64,000 nucleotides of DNA from Chanodichthys erythropterus. Taxonomy: Eukaryota > Chordata > Actinopteri > Cypriniformes > Xenocyprididae. A program made the position numbers and the translations under genes. The stretch spans positions 24,053,782 through 24,117,781 of the forward strand of contig NC_090242.1 of NCBI RefSeq assembly GCF_024489055.1, in the 5' to 3' direction. The notes under the pieces were generated by a model, which had not been told where the DNA came from, ran no database searches, and saw only the letters and a list, made by a program, of their open reading frames with translations. This document shows positions 1 through 12,103 of this stretch, piece after piece. The stretch's first letter is position 1; every line of letters starts with the position of its first letter.

Positions 1-1110
1 GAAGGTAATATTCAAATATTAATTTAAGATTAATATTATTTTAATTTGATATTCATATTAATATTATATGCATTATTAAAATATTAAACGATGTTATTAA
101 AATATGATCTGGAAAATATTTACCTCTGATCAACTTGATAAATGACCAGAACATTTTTCAGTTCTTGCAACTGAAATTCTACATCTTTTTAAGGAAGCAC
201 AAAAGTATAGATCTTTAAAGTTGTACAGTTTACTTTTATAAACTTTTAAATGACATGACCAAGAGGTTTATCTTAAATACTAACATATTTCCCATATGTA
301 ATAAAAAGGCTGGTATTTCATAAATGATTTCATAAAAAGACAGATAAAATGGGATATAATGGGTTTTCCTGGTAATACAAGATGATCGTCAATGATATTG
401 GGTTGCTTTTCTTCTCTGTGATTTGAGTCTCTCAGGGGACTGTTTTTCTATGAAGCGTTTAAGACAGCTGAGAGTGTGCTGCCTATAACACTAATCACAT
501 TCCCTCAAAACACAACTTCATTGTCAACAAATACCAACATGACTCACACAACCCCTCACAGAAGTTAGAAGTACTTATAGAATGTAATATACTTACTCCT
601 TTATCTGTACAAAGTTTATTATACTTACAGGCTAAATGATTACAAAAAATAATAATAATAATTCAGGACTTTACGGTGTGGTATCTTTGTATACTAATAA
701 ATGTGGTATTTTATACAACAGTTCAAGTCCCTTAATTGTATTGACTGAGAGATGTTCCAAGTGTGTTTATAGTTCAACGACTAATGTGCAGTTTAGTTCT
801 GTGTTTGACGCCTGCCTAGTTGATTCTGCTTTGGTTTTGACTGAAACTATTTTCATTTAGAAAAAATGGATGAATGGATGAATATGGTTCTTTCTCATAA
901 CTAAAAAAAAAAAAAAAGAGAGAGAGAGCTCTCAAGCTGACTAGCTGAAGACGTTACTGCTATATCCATTAATAGACATGTTACTTTCTTGAAAATAAAT
1001 TCCAGCACCGCGCTACAACAACCATAATAAAAATGAGCCTTCACAATAGATAAAGCATAAAAATGAACTCTATTAGAGAGCTACATGGCAATTTATCTGT
1101 TCAATAAAAT
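1..1110. other. AT-rich non-coding stretch
   Basis: I see no gene here. The sequence is AT-rich, with short tandem runs such as an A tract followed by GA repeats near 903-928. The only open frame of any length, at 636-860, has low-complexity composition and no recognisable motif, so I do not call it a gene. Confidence 0.5.
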
Positions 1111-1121
1111 ATCTTACTTAC

Positions 1122-1296
1122 CTGTTGAAATGCTTTTACAACATTCCAAATCCCTCAGTTCTCGCCATCTCCGAAATGCCAAGCCAGTGTTGATTCTTGT
1201 TTTATTACGAGCTCTGTCACATTCTCTTTTTGTCAGCAGACTCTCTTTAAAACGGGTGATTCCCCTGAGGTTCAATATTTTGCTGTTCCGTGTCAA
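1122..1296 (-). pseudogene. Exon-like fragment with an RRWRELRDL motif
   Basis: A minus-strand open frame contains the run GLAFRRWRELRDL. To my recollection such a motif recurs near the N-termini of many predicted fish proteins linked to repeats. The frame runs into a strong splice donor (CAG then GTAAGT) at about 1121/1122, so it reads as a first or second coding exon. No partner exon with a matching domain is visible downstream on the minus strand. I infer a transposon-derived or stranded exon; the family name is uncertain. Confidence 0.3.
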
Positions 1297-1416
1297 CTTT
1301 CTTGCTCATTGTGACAACACCAGAGCAACTTTTCTCGTACAAGCGAGTGACATATGGACGAAATTTCCTGCAAGGTCTAATATATAAATGCTTATGGCTT
1401 ACCATAGTGAATATGG

Positions 1417-1515
1417 CAGTGTTGGGGGTAAAGTATTATAAGTAACTTGAGTTACATAATCAGATTACTTTTTTTCAAGTAACTAAGTAACGCATTACTT
1501 TTTTTTTTTCAATTT
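1417..1515. repeat. Fragment of a fish MITE (hAT-type)
   Basis: Begins CAGTGTTGGGGGTAAAG and continues with alternating GTAACTTGAGTTAC and AAGTAACTAAGTAACGC motifs followed by a T tract. This matches my memory of the end of a widespread fish MITE. No matching inverted end was found nearby, so only a fragment is present. Confidence 0.4.
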
Positions 1516-2733
1516 ACAACAAAATATCTAAGTTCTTTTTACATTTATTGACTGACAGCTCTCCTGTCTATGTTGAGAGAAATTAAGTGCAGAGGTGTTG
1601 TGTGAGCTGTGTGAACATGATGGTTATTGTAGTTCTAAATGTGAACATGCATTTACTCATTTCACTTGCACAAGCATATTATAGCTAAAGCAATATCAAC
1701 AGTCAGCACAACACTACTCTTACCTGTGTGGTATTGCATAAATGTGAAACATAAACCGTTTAATTTTGTATATTATTGGGGTATTCACATATTCCTCAAG
1801 CTTGAAGATATTTTAAGAATTCGGTCTCAGTCCAGATCCACTTAGGTTATCATTTTTGTGCACTTCACTGACAGCACTCCGGTATATAACCACTGACACC
1901 CTGGTCAGTTTAGATAAACCAAAATGAAGTCCATTGAGGAATATTATCAAACTTGAGCAGCAGTGCTCTGTAAAAGAGATACCCACACATATCACTCCAT
2001 TTAATTGCTGGTGTGAGAGAGAGACTGTTTCCATGCCACCCTCCGTAATTTTCAGTGTGGCAGTGCCAGTGTAATCTGATGACCCCCAAAGCAGATATTG
2101 CGTAATGTATAGTAATCTGTAAAGTGGGCAGGATGTGATTTTTTGAGGTGTGTGATTGACAGCTTAGCTTGGCTCCAGCATTCATTCAAAGCTCAGAGTG
2201 CTGCTCTGACTGTCTGCACTGGTAAAGGCGCTCAACGCAACTCTCTGACTGCTAATGATTTACAGAGGACAGCATGTATTCATCCGGCTATGAAAGAGGC
2301 ATCAGGATATATGACATGACAGAGACTTGAGTATTCTCGCTTAATGAACACACTCCTTCTTCTTTTTCGTCGTGGTTTATCTTTTCATGAATAGTTCCAT
2401 GTGAAGTCATAAAAATAATAACAGGGTATATATTTCCCCCCCATTGCGTCATCCCAAAATATCTGGGAAAATTTCCATTTGAAAGATATTTTTCTCAGGG
2501 ATTGGTGCCACTGAATGTTTTTCAAGTGACAAATAGATGAGACATGGATAAAACATGTAGACTATCTCATCCCATCACACATGTCTGTCAGGGTTGAGAG
2601 AGGAAAATTGCAGAATGAAGAAAACCAGACAAACTATTATAAAGTAAAGCTGTGCCATTATGATGAAAATATGGTGTTAATTGGGATAATTAATTTCTAT
2701 TCAAAACATTTACATTTTATTAATATTTACACT
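1516..2733. other. Non-coding stretch, no gene seen
   Basis: Mixed-composition sequence between two repeats. Minus-strand open frames at 1813-2185 overlap one another and resemble no family I know. Nothing else is supportable. Confidence 0.4.
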
Positions 2734-2929
2734 TACAACCCGAATTCCGGAAATGTTGGGACATTTTTTAAATTTGAATAAAATGAAAACTAAAAGACTT
2801 TCAAATCACATGAGACAATATTTTATTCACAACAGAACATAGATAACATAATAAATGTTTAAACTGAGAAATACAGGTCTCAAATTAATTGGGATGGGGG
2901 CATGTTTACCATGGTGTAGCATCTCCTCT

Positions 2930-3494
2930 TCTTTTCAAAACAGTTTGAAGCCGTTTGGGCATCAAGGTTATGAGTTTCTGGAGTTTTGGTGTTGGAATTT
3001 GGTCCTATTCTTGCTGATATAGGTTTCCAGCTGCTGAAGAGTTCGTGGACATCTTTCGTTTAATGATGCACCAAATGTTCTCAATAGGTGAAAGATCTGG
3101 ACTGCAGGCAGGCCAATACAGCAGCCGGACTCTTCTACGACAAAGCCACGCTGTTGTAATATCAGCAGTATGTGGTTTTGCATTGTTCTGCTGAAATACA
3201 CAAGGCCTTCCCTGAAATATGTGTCGTCTGGAGGGGAGCATATGTTGCTTTAAAACCTTTATATACCTTTCAGCATTCATAGTGCCTTCCAAAACATACA
3301 AACTGCCCATACCATATGCACTTATGTTCCCCCATACCATCAGAGATGCTGGCTTTTGAACTGAACGCTGATAACACGCTGGAAGGTCTCCCTCTTCTTT
3401 AGCCCGGAGGACACAGCGTTCGTGATTTCCAACAAGAATGTCAAATTTGGACTCGTCTGACTATAGAACACTTTTCCTTTGAAACAGTCCATTT
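2930..3494 (-). pseudogene. Tc1 transposase, C-terminal catalytic half
   Basis: DDE-type integrase core read on the minus strand. A SDESKFDILVGNH-type block sits near 3425-3475 and holds the first catalytic Asp. It is followed by MVWGNISAYGMGSLYVLEGT, then QQNNAKPHTA, then SPDLSPIENIW, which carries the third acidic residue (Glu). The usual second Asp in QQDNAKPH is Asn here, so a key catalytic residue is lost. The frame breaks near 3000-3200. The N-terminal half lies past the IS630-like insertion. Confidence 0.85.
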
Positions 3495-3971
3495 TACAGT
3501 TTTTCTCCATTGGTTTGGCTCATTTCTTGAAACAGAAATTACATTCTCAAAACAACATGGACAAATCTCCAAACCACTTCGCAATTGTTCACAACAGAAT
3601 TGAATTTCTCATCATTTTATCAAATTGCAAATGTCTAAGTACATGTCTCAATGTCTTAGTACATCTTTGCAAATGATTAAGTACAGGTAGCCTACATTTA
3701 GCACAATTTTCAAGTGAATAGATCTTGTTGATCTAAACTGATTGTTGATTCTCAGTCTAATGGTCGTTCGCTCCAAAACATGTCAGCGTCATTTCATTGT
3801 ATAAGTCATCACGTGCACAATAGTCTGTTCAATTGTCAAAATTAGTCAAGAACATAATACCATGAATACCATATATGAATCCTTGGAACATTTGATAAAT
3901 TTATTACAGCAATTGACAGTCAGGTGAAACTAGAACTTGACTAACGAAGGAAGCGAGGGGGCAATATAACT

Positions 3972-4515
3972 ATGTGTGCTGCCATATCTGAGAATGGCGT
4001 GGTCACTCACATCCCCAGTCTTGGCCCATACAATACACAGAAGCTTCTCATCTCCTTGGACTGCCTTCATTTTGATTTGAACCCTGAAAATGAGAGAGGT
4101 CTCGTAGGGCCTCACCTACCACAATATGTCATTGTATGGGACAATGTGAATTTCCACCGTGGCCCGCTCACCTGGTACACTACTCATCCAAGGATGGTTA
4201 TGGTGTTCCTACTACCTTACTCTCAATCCTATTGAGGAGTTTTTCTCTGCTTGGATGTGTAGAGTGTATGAGCATCGGGCTCAAGATCAGAGGTCCCTGT
4301 TCCAAGCAATGGACACTGCATGTGAGGATATTACAGGAGATCATTGTAGGGGATGGTTGCGACATGCACGCCGTTTCTTCCCTCGTTGCATTGCAAAGGA
4401 GAATATACGCTGTGATGTGGACGAGAATCTGTGGCCAGACAGACAGCAGCGTGTGGATGGCCAGGAGGGTGAGGACGATGTCCAGGAGAGGGAGGGTGAG
4501 GACAGCGACCAGTGA
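3972..4515 (+). pseudogene. IS630-like DDE transposase, C-terminal part, frameshifted
   Basis: First frame (3972-4235) contains LISLDCLHFDLNPEN and VIVWDNVNFHRGPL; WDNVNF carries the likely second catalytic Asp. After a frameshift or small deletion near 4205-4220, a second frame (to 4515) gives LNPIEEFFSAW with the third acidic residue, then DITGDHCRGWLRHARRFFPR and an acidic tail ending EGEDSDQ. The N-terminal HTH and first catalytic Asp are absent. The family is DDE_3-type, as in predicted fish proteins named IS630-like. Confidence 0.75.
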
Positions 4516-4785
4516 AGAACTGTTAGTTGTGAAACTCCAGCTTTATTTACAGCACTGTAGGCTGCATATAATTTTCATTGTTTTTTGTTTGTGTGTTTAT
4601 ATTACAATATATTATGCTGTATACATTTTCTTTTTACTCTGATGTATGGAAGTTACTTTATGTGTGTGAATGATAATGGTTACAATTTCCTTGGCAGTAT
4701 GAGTGCAATGTGTGATGTCAAACCTTGGAGGCTACTCTTACCCTAAAATCCTATTTCGTTTTTTCAGTTTTATACACAGTGCATG

Positions 4786-5045
4786 TCGAACCCATCCCCT
4801 ACAATGATCTCCTGTAATATCCTCAGACACAGCGTCCATTGCATGGAGCAGGGACCTCTGATCTTGAGCCTGATGCTCATACACTCTCCACCTGCAAGCA
4901 GAGAAAAAACTCCTCAGTAGGATTGAGGAAAGGAGAGTAAGGTGGTAGGAACACCATGACCATCCTTGGATGAGTAGTGAACCAGGCCCTGATGAGCAGG
5001 CAACGGTGGAAATTCACATTGTCCCACGCAATGACCCATTACAGT
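4786..5045 (-). pseudogene. Second IS630-like transposase fragment, inverted relative to the first
   Basis: This block is close to the reverse complement of about 4120-4370 and includes the antisense of the NPIEEFFSAW region and of the NVNFHR region. It differs by scattered substitutions, so it is not an exact local copy. The two fragments lie tail to tail with about 400 bp between. Either an inverted duplication within the element or two merged copies would explain it. Confidence 0.7.
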
Positions 5046-5625
5046 TTTAATGTATTATGCTGGCTAGACAAAAACAGTACAGTAACCATTGTCAATGAAG
5101 GACTGGGCTAAGACTGAAAGGTGGGCATGAGGGATATTTCAATGGTCCTCTGCCATAGTGACAAAACATCTAAACATTTTGACTTGCAGTGCTTACACAA
5201 TGCCAAAGGGACAAAGCATTTTGGGGGCACTGACTGTTTAAATGAGAAGGAAATTTAGTTTTGACATATGAGTGAACTGTTTTGGGAGAGGTATGGGCTT
5301 TTGCTGGTGAACCATGGTGTTGTGCCGAACCATCCACATTATTTTGACAAAAGCACCAAGTGTGTTAAGAATGTCCAGTCTGTTTCAAGAAATGAGCCAA
5401 AGCAATTGAGAGGGATCTTTGTCATTTCTGTGGCACTGACTATTTATTTGGTAAAGGAATTTAGTTTTTAAACATGAGTGAACAGTTTTGGGAGAGATAT
5501 GAGCTTTTGCAAGTGAGCTATAGTGTTGTGCTGAACTGTAAGACTGTTTTGCCAAATGATCTTAGAGTTTTGAGAATGTAATTTCTGTTTCAAAAAATGA
5601 GCCAAACCAATGGAGAAAAACTGTA

Positions 5626-6050
5626 AATGAGCCTTGGCCCACAGGACACAGGCGCTTCTGGACCTTGTTCACATATGGCTTCCTTTTTGCAAGATAGAGC
5701 TTTAGTTGGCATCTGCAGATGGCACGGTGGATTGTGTCAATGACATTACTAAATGGGAACAGGAATTCTTCCAGGAACCACTAAACCAGTAAACACATGT
5801 ACAATCATGCCGATGATTGATGCAGTGGCATCTGAGGGCCCAAAGACCACGGACATCCAATAAAGGTCTTCGGCCTTGTCCGTTATGCACATAGATTTCT
5901 CCAGTTTCTCTGAATCTTTTGATGATGTTATGCACTGTAGATGATGAGATTTACAAAGCCTTTGCAATTTGATGTTGAGGTATTTTAAAGTTTTAAAGTA
6001 TTCCACAATCTTATTCCACACTCTTTCACAGCTCTGCCCATCTTTACTTC
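5626..6050 (-). pseudogene. Tc1 transposase, N-terminal DNA-binding part
   Basis: Minus-strand fragments in two frames recover a paired helix-turn-helix region: a block like WNKIVEYFKTLKYLNIK, then MHNIIKRFRETGEIYVHNGQ, then GRRPLLDVRGL. In Tc1 proteins this region binds the inverted repeats. At least one frameshift near 5930-5950 separates the frames. It joins the C-terminal half once the insertion at 3497-5623 is disregarded. Confidence 0.8.
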
Positions 6051-6402
6051 TGAGAGACTCTGCCTCTCTAAGAGATCTCTTTTATAGCTAATCATGTTAC
6101 AAACCTGATATCAGTTAACACAATTTGTTGCTAGATGTTCCCAGCTGAATCTTTTCAAAATTTCTTGCTTTTTCAGCTGTTTGTTGCCTCCGTGCCAACT
6201 TTTTTGAGACCTGTAGCAGGCATTAAATTTGAAATGAGCTCATTTAGTGGGTAAAAGTGTAACATTTCTACATTTAAAAATTTGTCATGTTATCTATGTT
6301 CTATTGTGAATAAAATATTGGCTCATGTGATTTGAAAGTCTTTTAGTTTTCATTTTATTCAAATTTAAAAAACGTCCCAACATTTACAGAATTCGTGTTG
6401 TA

Positions 6403-8009
6403 TTTTTGTACAGAAAGAAGAACTGTTCATGAATTAGTTCTTTTAGTTTTTGAATGTTGAGTGATGTTTATTCAGCATATATTTTCACATGATACTGGAA
6501 ACAGAAGTAAAACATAAAATACAAATCTTGCTTCAAACTCATTTTAACAGCTGTAGTTACTGATAGGTCTACATGCTAATTTGAATATGATGCTCAACAG
6601 TTCCAAAAAAAAGGTATAAATGTAATGCTGTATTCACAATTATTTAATCACAGTCAGGGTTTAATAAACATTAATTGTTTGTGCATCTATTCCGTAGAGA
6701 TCATCTTTTGGCATGCTTTGAAGATGTCTACCTCAATGTGTTTTACAGCACAATCAATGCTCAACTGTTCAAGTCTGCAACTTCATTTTCATTTCATCTT
6801 CCATCTGAAGATCTCGTTCCAGACCTCACTCGTTTCCTTTTCAAATGAAATATCACTCCCACATAGAGCCATCCTGGCATGTTCAACCTTTCAAAAAAAT
6901 AAAAATTCAAAACTAGAGAATATTTTGTTGAGTTGTTGGAGACTGAGGACCAAAAAAGCTGCGATGCACTCATTCCTCTGAAATTATCAGGGGTGCTAAA
7001 GACTTCTGCTCTTTGTTGTGCTCTTCCTCCTTTTTATATCGTTAAACACAAGTCTTGTTGTGGGAAGTGTTTAGCACTGGCACAGAATTCAAGGCAACTG
7101 GATGTCCTGGAGCAAGACTTGTATCCAGAGAAGCTGAATCATTTTCCATACAGAGCATGTGAGCTTTCAGATGTGCAGGATCTAATTAGAATCACCTCCT
7201 CTGCCTTGTCAAGATTGGTTTGTGTTTGGGTGTTCAAAAGAGGTCTTTTCACAGTTTGCCAAGTCTGAGAAGCCAGCAGTTCAGGAGCCAGTGGACTACA
7301 CACATGCATATTCAAAGATATTCTCTCTACTGCAGCCAAGGAGGTCTATAATACCTGGATCATCTCAATAGCAGTTGTTCGGCTGGCACATGACTCCAGG
7401 AAGCATGTGATATGAAATCTGCCATCTTTGCTCATGGATGCTCGATCTTGTCACCTGTTTGTGTTGGGCCAATCAGCTGAGCCATGACTAATGACTCTAG
7501 AGCTGCAGGAAAATGACATCATGAGAGCACAGACTGAGCAATGACTTGCAGTGTTATGATCCATTTGAATTTAGTTTTTATTTCTATTTAATTTCTTTTT
7601 TTTTTTCAGTTGAGTTTCCTAGTTTCATTTTATTTAAGTTTTAACATTTTCAAGTTTAATGCTAACAGGTTGTAAAAGTTGTATAGTACAGGCTTTAAGT
7701 TTTATAGTATACACTATTGTTTAAAAGTTTGGGGTCAGTAAGTTTTTTTTTTTTTTTGGTACACTATAAGTATACAGTAATAAAGTACTTACAAATCATT
7801 AACAAACTATAGCTTTAAGTTTATTCAAAGTTCATTTATTGTAGTCTCTACATTGTTAATATATTAATAAGCTATACAAAATGTGAGATCTTGATTTATT
7901 GACACTGTAATTAACAAAATTATAATTGTTAAATTAGTCATGAAATAGTTAGATTAAAGCAATAAGCCCCAAGAAGTCGTGGTTTACAGTGAATTTATAA
8001 CAGTAAAGG
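6403..8009. other. Non-coding stretch with repeat scraps
   Basis: No gene seen. Two overlapping plus-strand frames at 6625-7268 show no domain. Near 7708-7745 is the motif AAAGTTTGGGGTCAGTAAG, a recurring fish repeat also present in altered form near 61,780. Confidence 0.45.
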
Positions 8010-9840
8010 GACGTTGTTAGGCATGACACGGAGCGGAGTTAAAGCCAAAAAATATGTATCAATGCAACTTTCCTGAAGTAAAATCATTAAAAGCCTTTCT
8101 TACGCTGGAAAAAAATTATTGAAAGTTGTTGTGAACATGGAAGAAGACACAAATGACAAAATGCTTTGGGGCCTGTTTACACCTGGTCACTTCATGCATT
8201 TTCTCTGATCGGATAGCTATCTGATTTATAAAAATTATTGCATGTACACTTGGCCACATAAATGCGTCTCCGCAAAACGGATATAAATCCGATCTTCAAT
8301 TCCCGCGCTATGCAGATTTCATGGAGTTCACGTCACCGAAAGCAACAAATATGAGCTGCATTTTATTGATCATCAGCTAATTTAAAAATCAAAGACCGCA
8401 ATAGGAGAGAGCACGGCAACAGCACTGGTAAGATCATTTCGTCTCATTACCTTTAATGAAGATGATCGTGTTTTGAGCGCCTGCGACCTATACTTTCATT
8501 TTGTTTTGCGGCAGTTTGCGTGTTGTCTTGCTGAATAGATACTCAACTACTCTACTCTAATGCTGCGATCATAGACTGTAAAAAAAAAGATGGACGCCGC
8601 GATGCCGCTTCCTTCCATTGTATTGAACTGAAGCCAAAACGGACGCCGATAGGCGCTATCACGTTAGGGGCCGTTCACACAGAACGCGTTTTTTTCTATT
8701 CCAATGCGCTACTTTTCCATTGTTTTTCTATGTAAACACGCGCTTGACGGACGTGCAAAACGTCAAAAAAAAAAAAAAGTTTGGAGCCTGGGCATGCACA
8801 GAAAGTATCGTCAGTGGAGCCCGGAGGCGGAGTCGCAGTATCAAACTTCCGCCCAGACGACTGCGTCATCATTCATGTATTTTAAATAGGCTATATAAAT
8901 TATACACAATTTAAAATTCTACCTATAAAATAATAGGCTATTCTGCTTCTAGAGCAATAATATTTTTGAAACAGCAAATTCAGTAGATAAACTCAATATA
9001 ATACGGCACTAGAAACAACTCTAAAATGTCAGAAACGGTCCTGCCATTTTAAATAAGGGTTAAACTAACGTTACAGGAGATCGATTGCTGTAGACAGTGC
9101 TCTATAATTAATAAGAGCAGGCTATCATTAGTTTTATCCTGCTAATTATTATACCCATAAAAATAATTAGTAACTGCCCGATAACAATCACCTGCTTTTT
9201 TTCCTGTCATGGCTAAGGTTAGGTGTGTTGTCTTAACTAATAACGTTTATTAATTAGCTTATGAAGCCCACATTTAACGCTACCGAGAAAAGCTCAGATA
9301 TCCGTCAGATCCTGTAGGTCAGTTAGTACAGTTTACTGCTGAACAGCTTATTTTGTCGGTGTGAAATAACACAGAAATTGAAAATTAATAGTTAGTTATA
9401 TATCTTGAATCTCCCCTCGAAGCCCCGGCAGTCCTCAGAGAAGCTGTCAATCAACTGTGCGTTGTTAAGCACGACGCGAAGCGGAGCGCCTGCAACCACT
9501 TCAGCCATGACTCATTCATGATACAGCACTAGCCTCGAGTACCTTATTGCTTTTATAAAACGTTTACCACACAATACAAATATCAAAGCCAAAAATATGT
9601 ATCAATGCAGCTTTCATGAAGTAAACTTTCATTAAAGCATTCCTTCCACCGGAAAAAAATAGTCCCTGACCGTGAACAGCAACAGAAGTTACATTTTTAC
9701 GCCATTAGATGGCGGCAAAGACTATCTTTATGAGTGTGTCAGTCAATAGATAAGACTTTTACATTGAAAAGACTGAATTGTTGTGAACACGGAAAAAGAC
9801 GCAACTAATAAATGCTTTGACTAGCGCTGTCAGTCACGGG
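8010..9840. repeat. Composite repeat block with direct repeats
   Basis: Two segments, about 8013-8165 and 9463-9815, share GTTGTTAGGCATGACACGGA-type and AATATGTATCAATGCA motifs, a TCATTAAAG block, and TTGTTGTGAACA followed by GGAAAAAGACGCAA-type sequence. The second copy holds an extra block of about 110 bp. Between them lies sequence with GGGGCCGTTCACACAGAACG, which I recall from another fish repeat. No transposase is visible. Confidence 0.45.
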
Positions 9841-10428
9841 AAAACCCTTTAACACATCAGACATTTAAACAGATTTTTTATTATGAGCATAGGACTGACC
9901 TGAAGGAAAATGCTAAATCTGAATGCAGGTAATAAACGCAATCAATCTCTTTCTCACAATACTCTTCTACATAATACAGTAAGCTTCAATGAACAATATA
10001 AATAAAGAACAAACAGTTTACGTTGCTAAGAGTGGTTGCTAAGGGTCTTGTGTAGTGATACACAGAACAAAACACAGCTATTGACCAATCAGAATCAAGG
10101 ACAGGGACTAACCGTTTTATAAAGTATTTTAAACCAGTAGTATTTATTTATTTGGTTATTAGGAGTAAATAGTTCTCACTTTAGATTACAGGTCATGGAA
10201 AATCTGAAAATGTCATAAATTAAGTGCTTTAAACCAACCTTTATTGGACATTAACTGCATTCATATTTAGTGTTCCTTTAAATTGTTTACAGATGCGTTA
10301 AACACACACACATGCACACATTGGATTTCCATTGAAATAATTATTTTTATACTGTACAAACTGTATTCTATCCACTAAACCTAATGTATATTAACAACAT
10401 GATCTGAGTGATGAGTGTTTATATTTTT

Positions 10429-11688
10429 GGTCCCACTTTATATTAGTTGGCCTTCTACTAAGTACTTACATTTAAAGCTGCAGTCCGTACATTTTTTTGT
10501 TTTATTTGTAAAATTTTTGAGCAAGTACATAACCAGCCAGTGTTCAAAACTATCTAATTATCTTAGCTCGATTCACAACGGTAAGCTTGTAATAATGTTT
10601 TATAATAAGAGCGACATGGTGGATTTCCGCGGGAAATTCGATCATGCAACAGTTCCTCTGTGCATCATTACGTCTCGTCTGTAAACAGAAAGGAAGGAGT
10701 CCAGGCTAGTCGGTTTTATCACATGAGGATGCAGCTGGTAGCCTGTTCTCACAGCAGCTGAAATAATTAAACTTATCATTTTGATGGCGGATTGTAATAC
10801 AGAAAGGTCCGAATGACAATCATCAGCGACAGCTGGAGATTCACCTGTAGTCAAAAGCAAAAGACTTTGGACTGTGGAGTGGCTACAGAAATTGAAATCT
10901 ATAGGTTATGCTAATATACACTAAATACACAGTCACGCAATGCTGATGTTGTTAACAATAACAATTTGAGAACAATATAACAGTAATAATAATTTGCACG
11001 GTTTGGCATGATTTGAGCTAATCGATTGTTAGATTTAATCATCATTGGCAGCGCGATTTATTGTAGGCATAATGCTTTTTTCCTCAGTTGGTCAGAACAA
11101 AAGTGGTAGACATGTTACTTACTTGTTCAGATGATATTTTCCAGTGAAAATTCTTATTTTGGTCATACTTTCAAGATGTAGAATCAGTGATTCTGAAGTG
11201 CAGTATCCACACCAGTGTGGTGACTGACAGCAAGCATTAGATTCATCCGCGCTGACGAGCCGTGCCGAGGCATAACGCACGTACAGATAACTGTTCCGCA
11301 TATGACTGCAATTGCAGGTTTCAAACAAGAGATGGCGACAAAGAGGAAAAATCGCAAACTGCAGCTTTAAATTAATCATTTGATACAATGCGCTTATTGT
11401 GTACATACACGTTTTTACATTGTACTTATATTTAAAAAAATACCTGCATGTAATTACATCTCTAATTAATTTCTGTAATTACATCTATAATTACACTGTT
11501 GACCCATCCTTTACACCTTAACCCAGCCTTAAACCTACCCATACCACCAAACTTTTCCCTAACCTTACCCATATCCAGCTCAATAGCAACAAAAGTGTTT
11601 TGCAATACAGTATGAATACAATAAGTAAATTGTGCTTATTTTTTATGTAAGTGCATAGTAGTTAAGGCCACCCAATGTAAAGAGGGAT
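10429..11688. mobile_element. Non-autonomous element, outer of a nested pair
   Basis: Left end reads GGTCCCACTTTATATTAG then TTGGCC. The right end reads GTTAAGGCCACCCAATGTAA then AGAGGGA, an imperfect inverse. The internal part (11,370-11,640) contains CCTTAACCCAGCCTTAAACC and ACCCATACCACCAAAC, typical of a repeated fish MITE. It is split by a TTAA-flanked element at 10476-11366. Confidence 0.6.
10476..11366. mobile_element. TTAA-flanked non-autonomous element nested in the outer MITE
   Basis: Short inverted ends AGCTGCAGT and ACTGCAGCT, each next to TTAA (10472-10475 and 11367-11370). Removing the insert and one TTAA rejoins the outer repeat as ACATTTAAATTAATC. A TTAA target is typical of piggyBac and Kolobok families. 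No transposase frame is present, so it is a MITE of about 890 bp. Confidence 0.65.
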
Positions 11689-12103
11689 GTGTATTTTCTC
11701 TACCATTTACATTTACTTACATTTGCATTTCCACAAAAACATACAATATGACATATTGACTGCCTTATGTTATTTTATTCTCAGACAGCAACATGTGGAT
11801 TACATGTGGACCAGATGTGGGCCGGATTTGGGCTAACACTTTGTTGCTTTCAGGGTTATGATAGGGTTGAGGGATTAAGGATCACTTAATACTAATGCAA
11901 TTAATGTCCAATAAAGGTTGATCTACATGATCTAACTTATGAGCTATATTAAACAATAGTAATAATTTTGTTAATTATTTGTCAATTAATGAAGAACTTG
12001 CTATTTGTACAGTATAGATTATTAATATACTAGTATGACATGAAAATCATGTGTGGGGAAATCCATTTGATACTAGTAGTTCCCATTCAGTCGGTCACGC
12101 TCG

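Larger units (their letters stand above)
3497..5623 (+). mobile_element. IS630-like (Tc1/mariner superfamily) transposon nested in the Tc1 copy
   Basis: Inverted ends start CAGTTTTTCTCCATTGGTTT and stay nearly identical for about 57 bp. TA is duplicated at both sides (3495-3496 and 5624-5625), and dropping the insert restores Tc1 sequence. Inside are a degraded plus-strand transposase (3972-4515), a second transposase piece in reverse orientation (4786-5045), and a duplicated right subterminal block (about 5249-5440 and 5459-5623). The close match of the ends suggests a younger event than the host Tc1. Confidence 0.82.
2736..6400 (-). mobile_element. Tc1-like DNA transposon, interrupted by another element
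   Basis: The ends are inverted repeats that share AATGTTGGGAC, AAATTTGAATAAAATG and AAGACTTTCAAATCACATGA over more than 100 bp. A TA dinucleotide flanks each end (2734-2735 and 6401-6402), as expected for Tc1/mariner insertion. The transposase lies on the minus strand in two blocks, N-terminal at about 5626-6050 and C-terminal at about 2930-3494, separated by a 2.1-kb IS630-like insertion. With that insertion removed the element is about 1.5 kb, a normal Tc1 length. Several frameshifts show it is dead. Confidence 0.88.
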
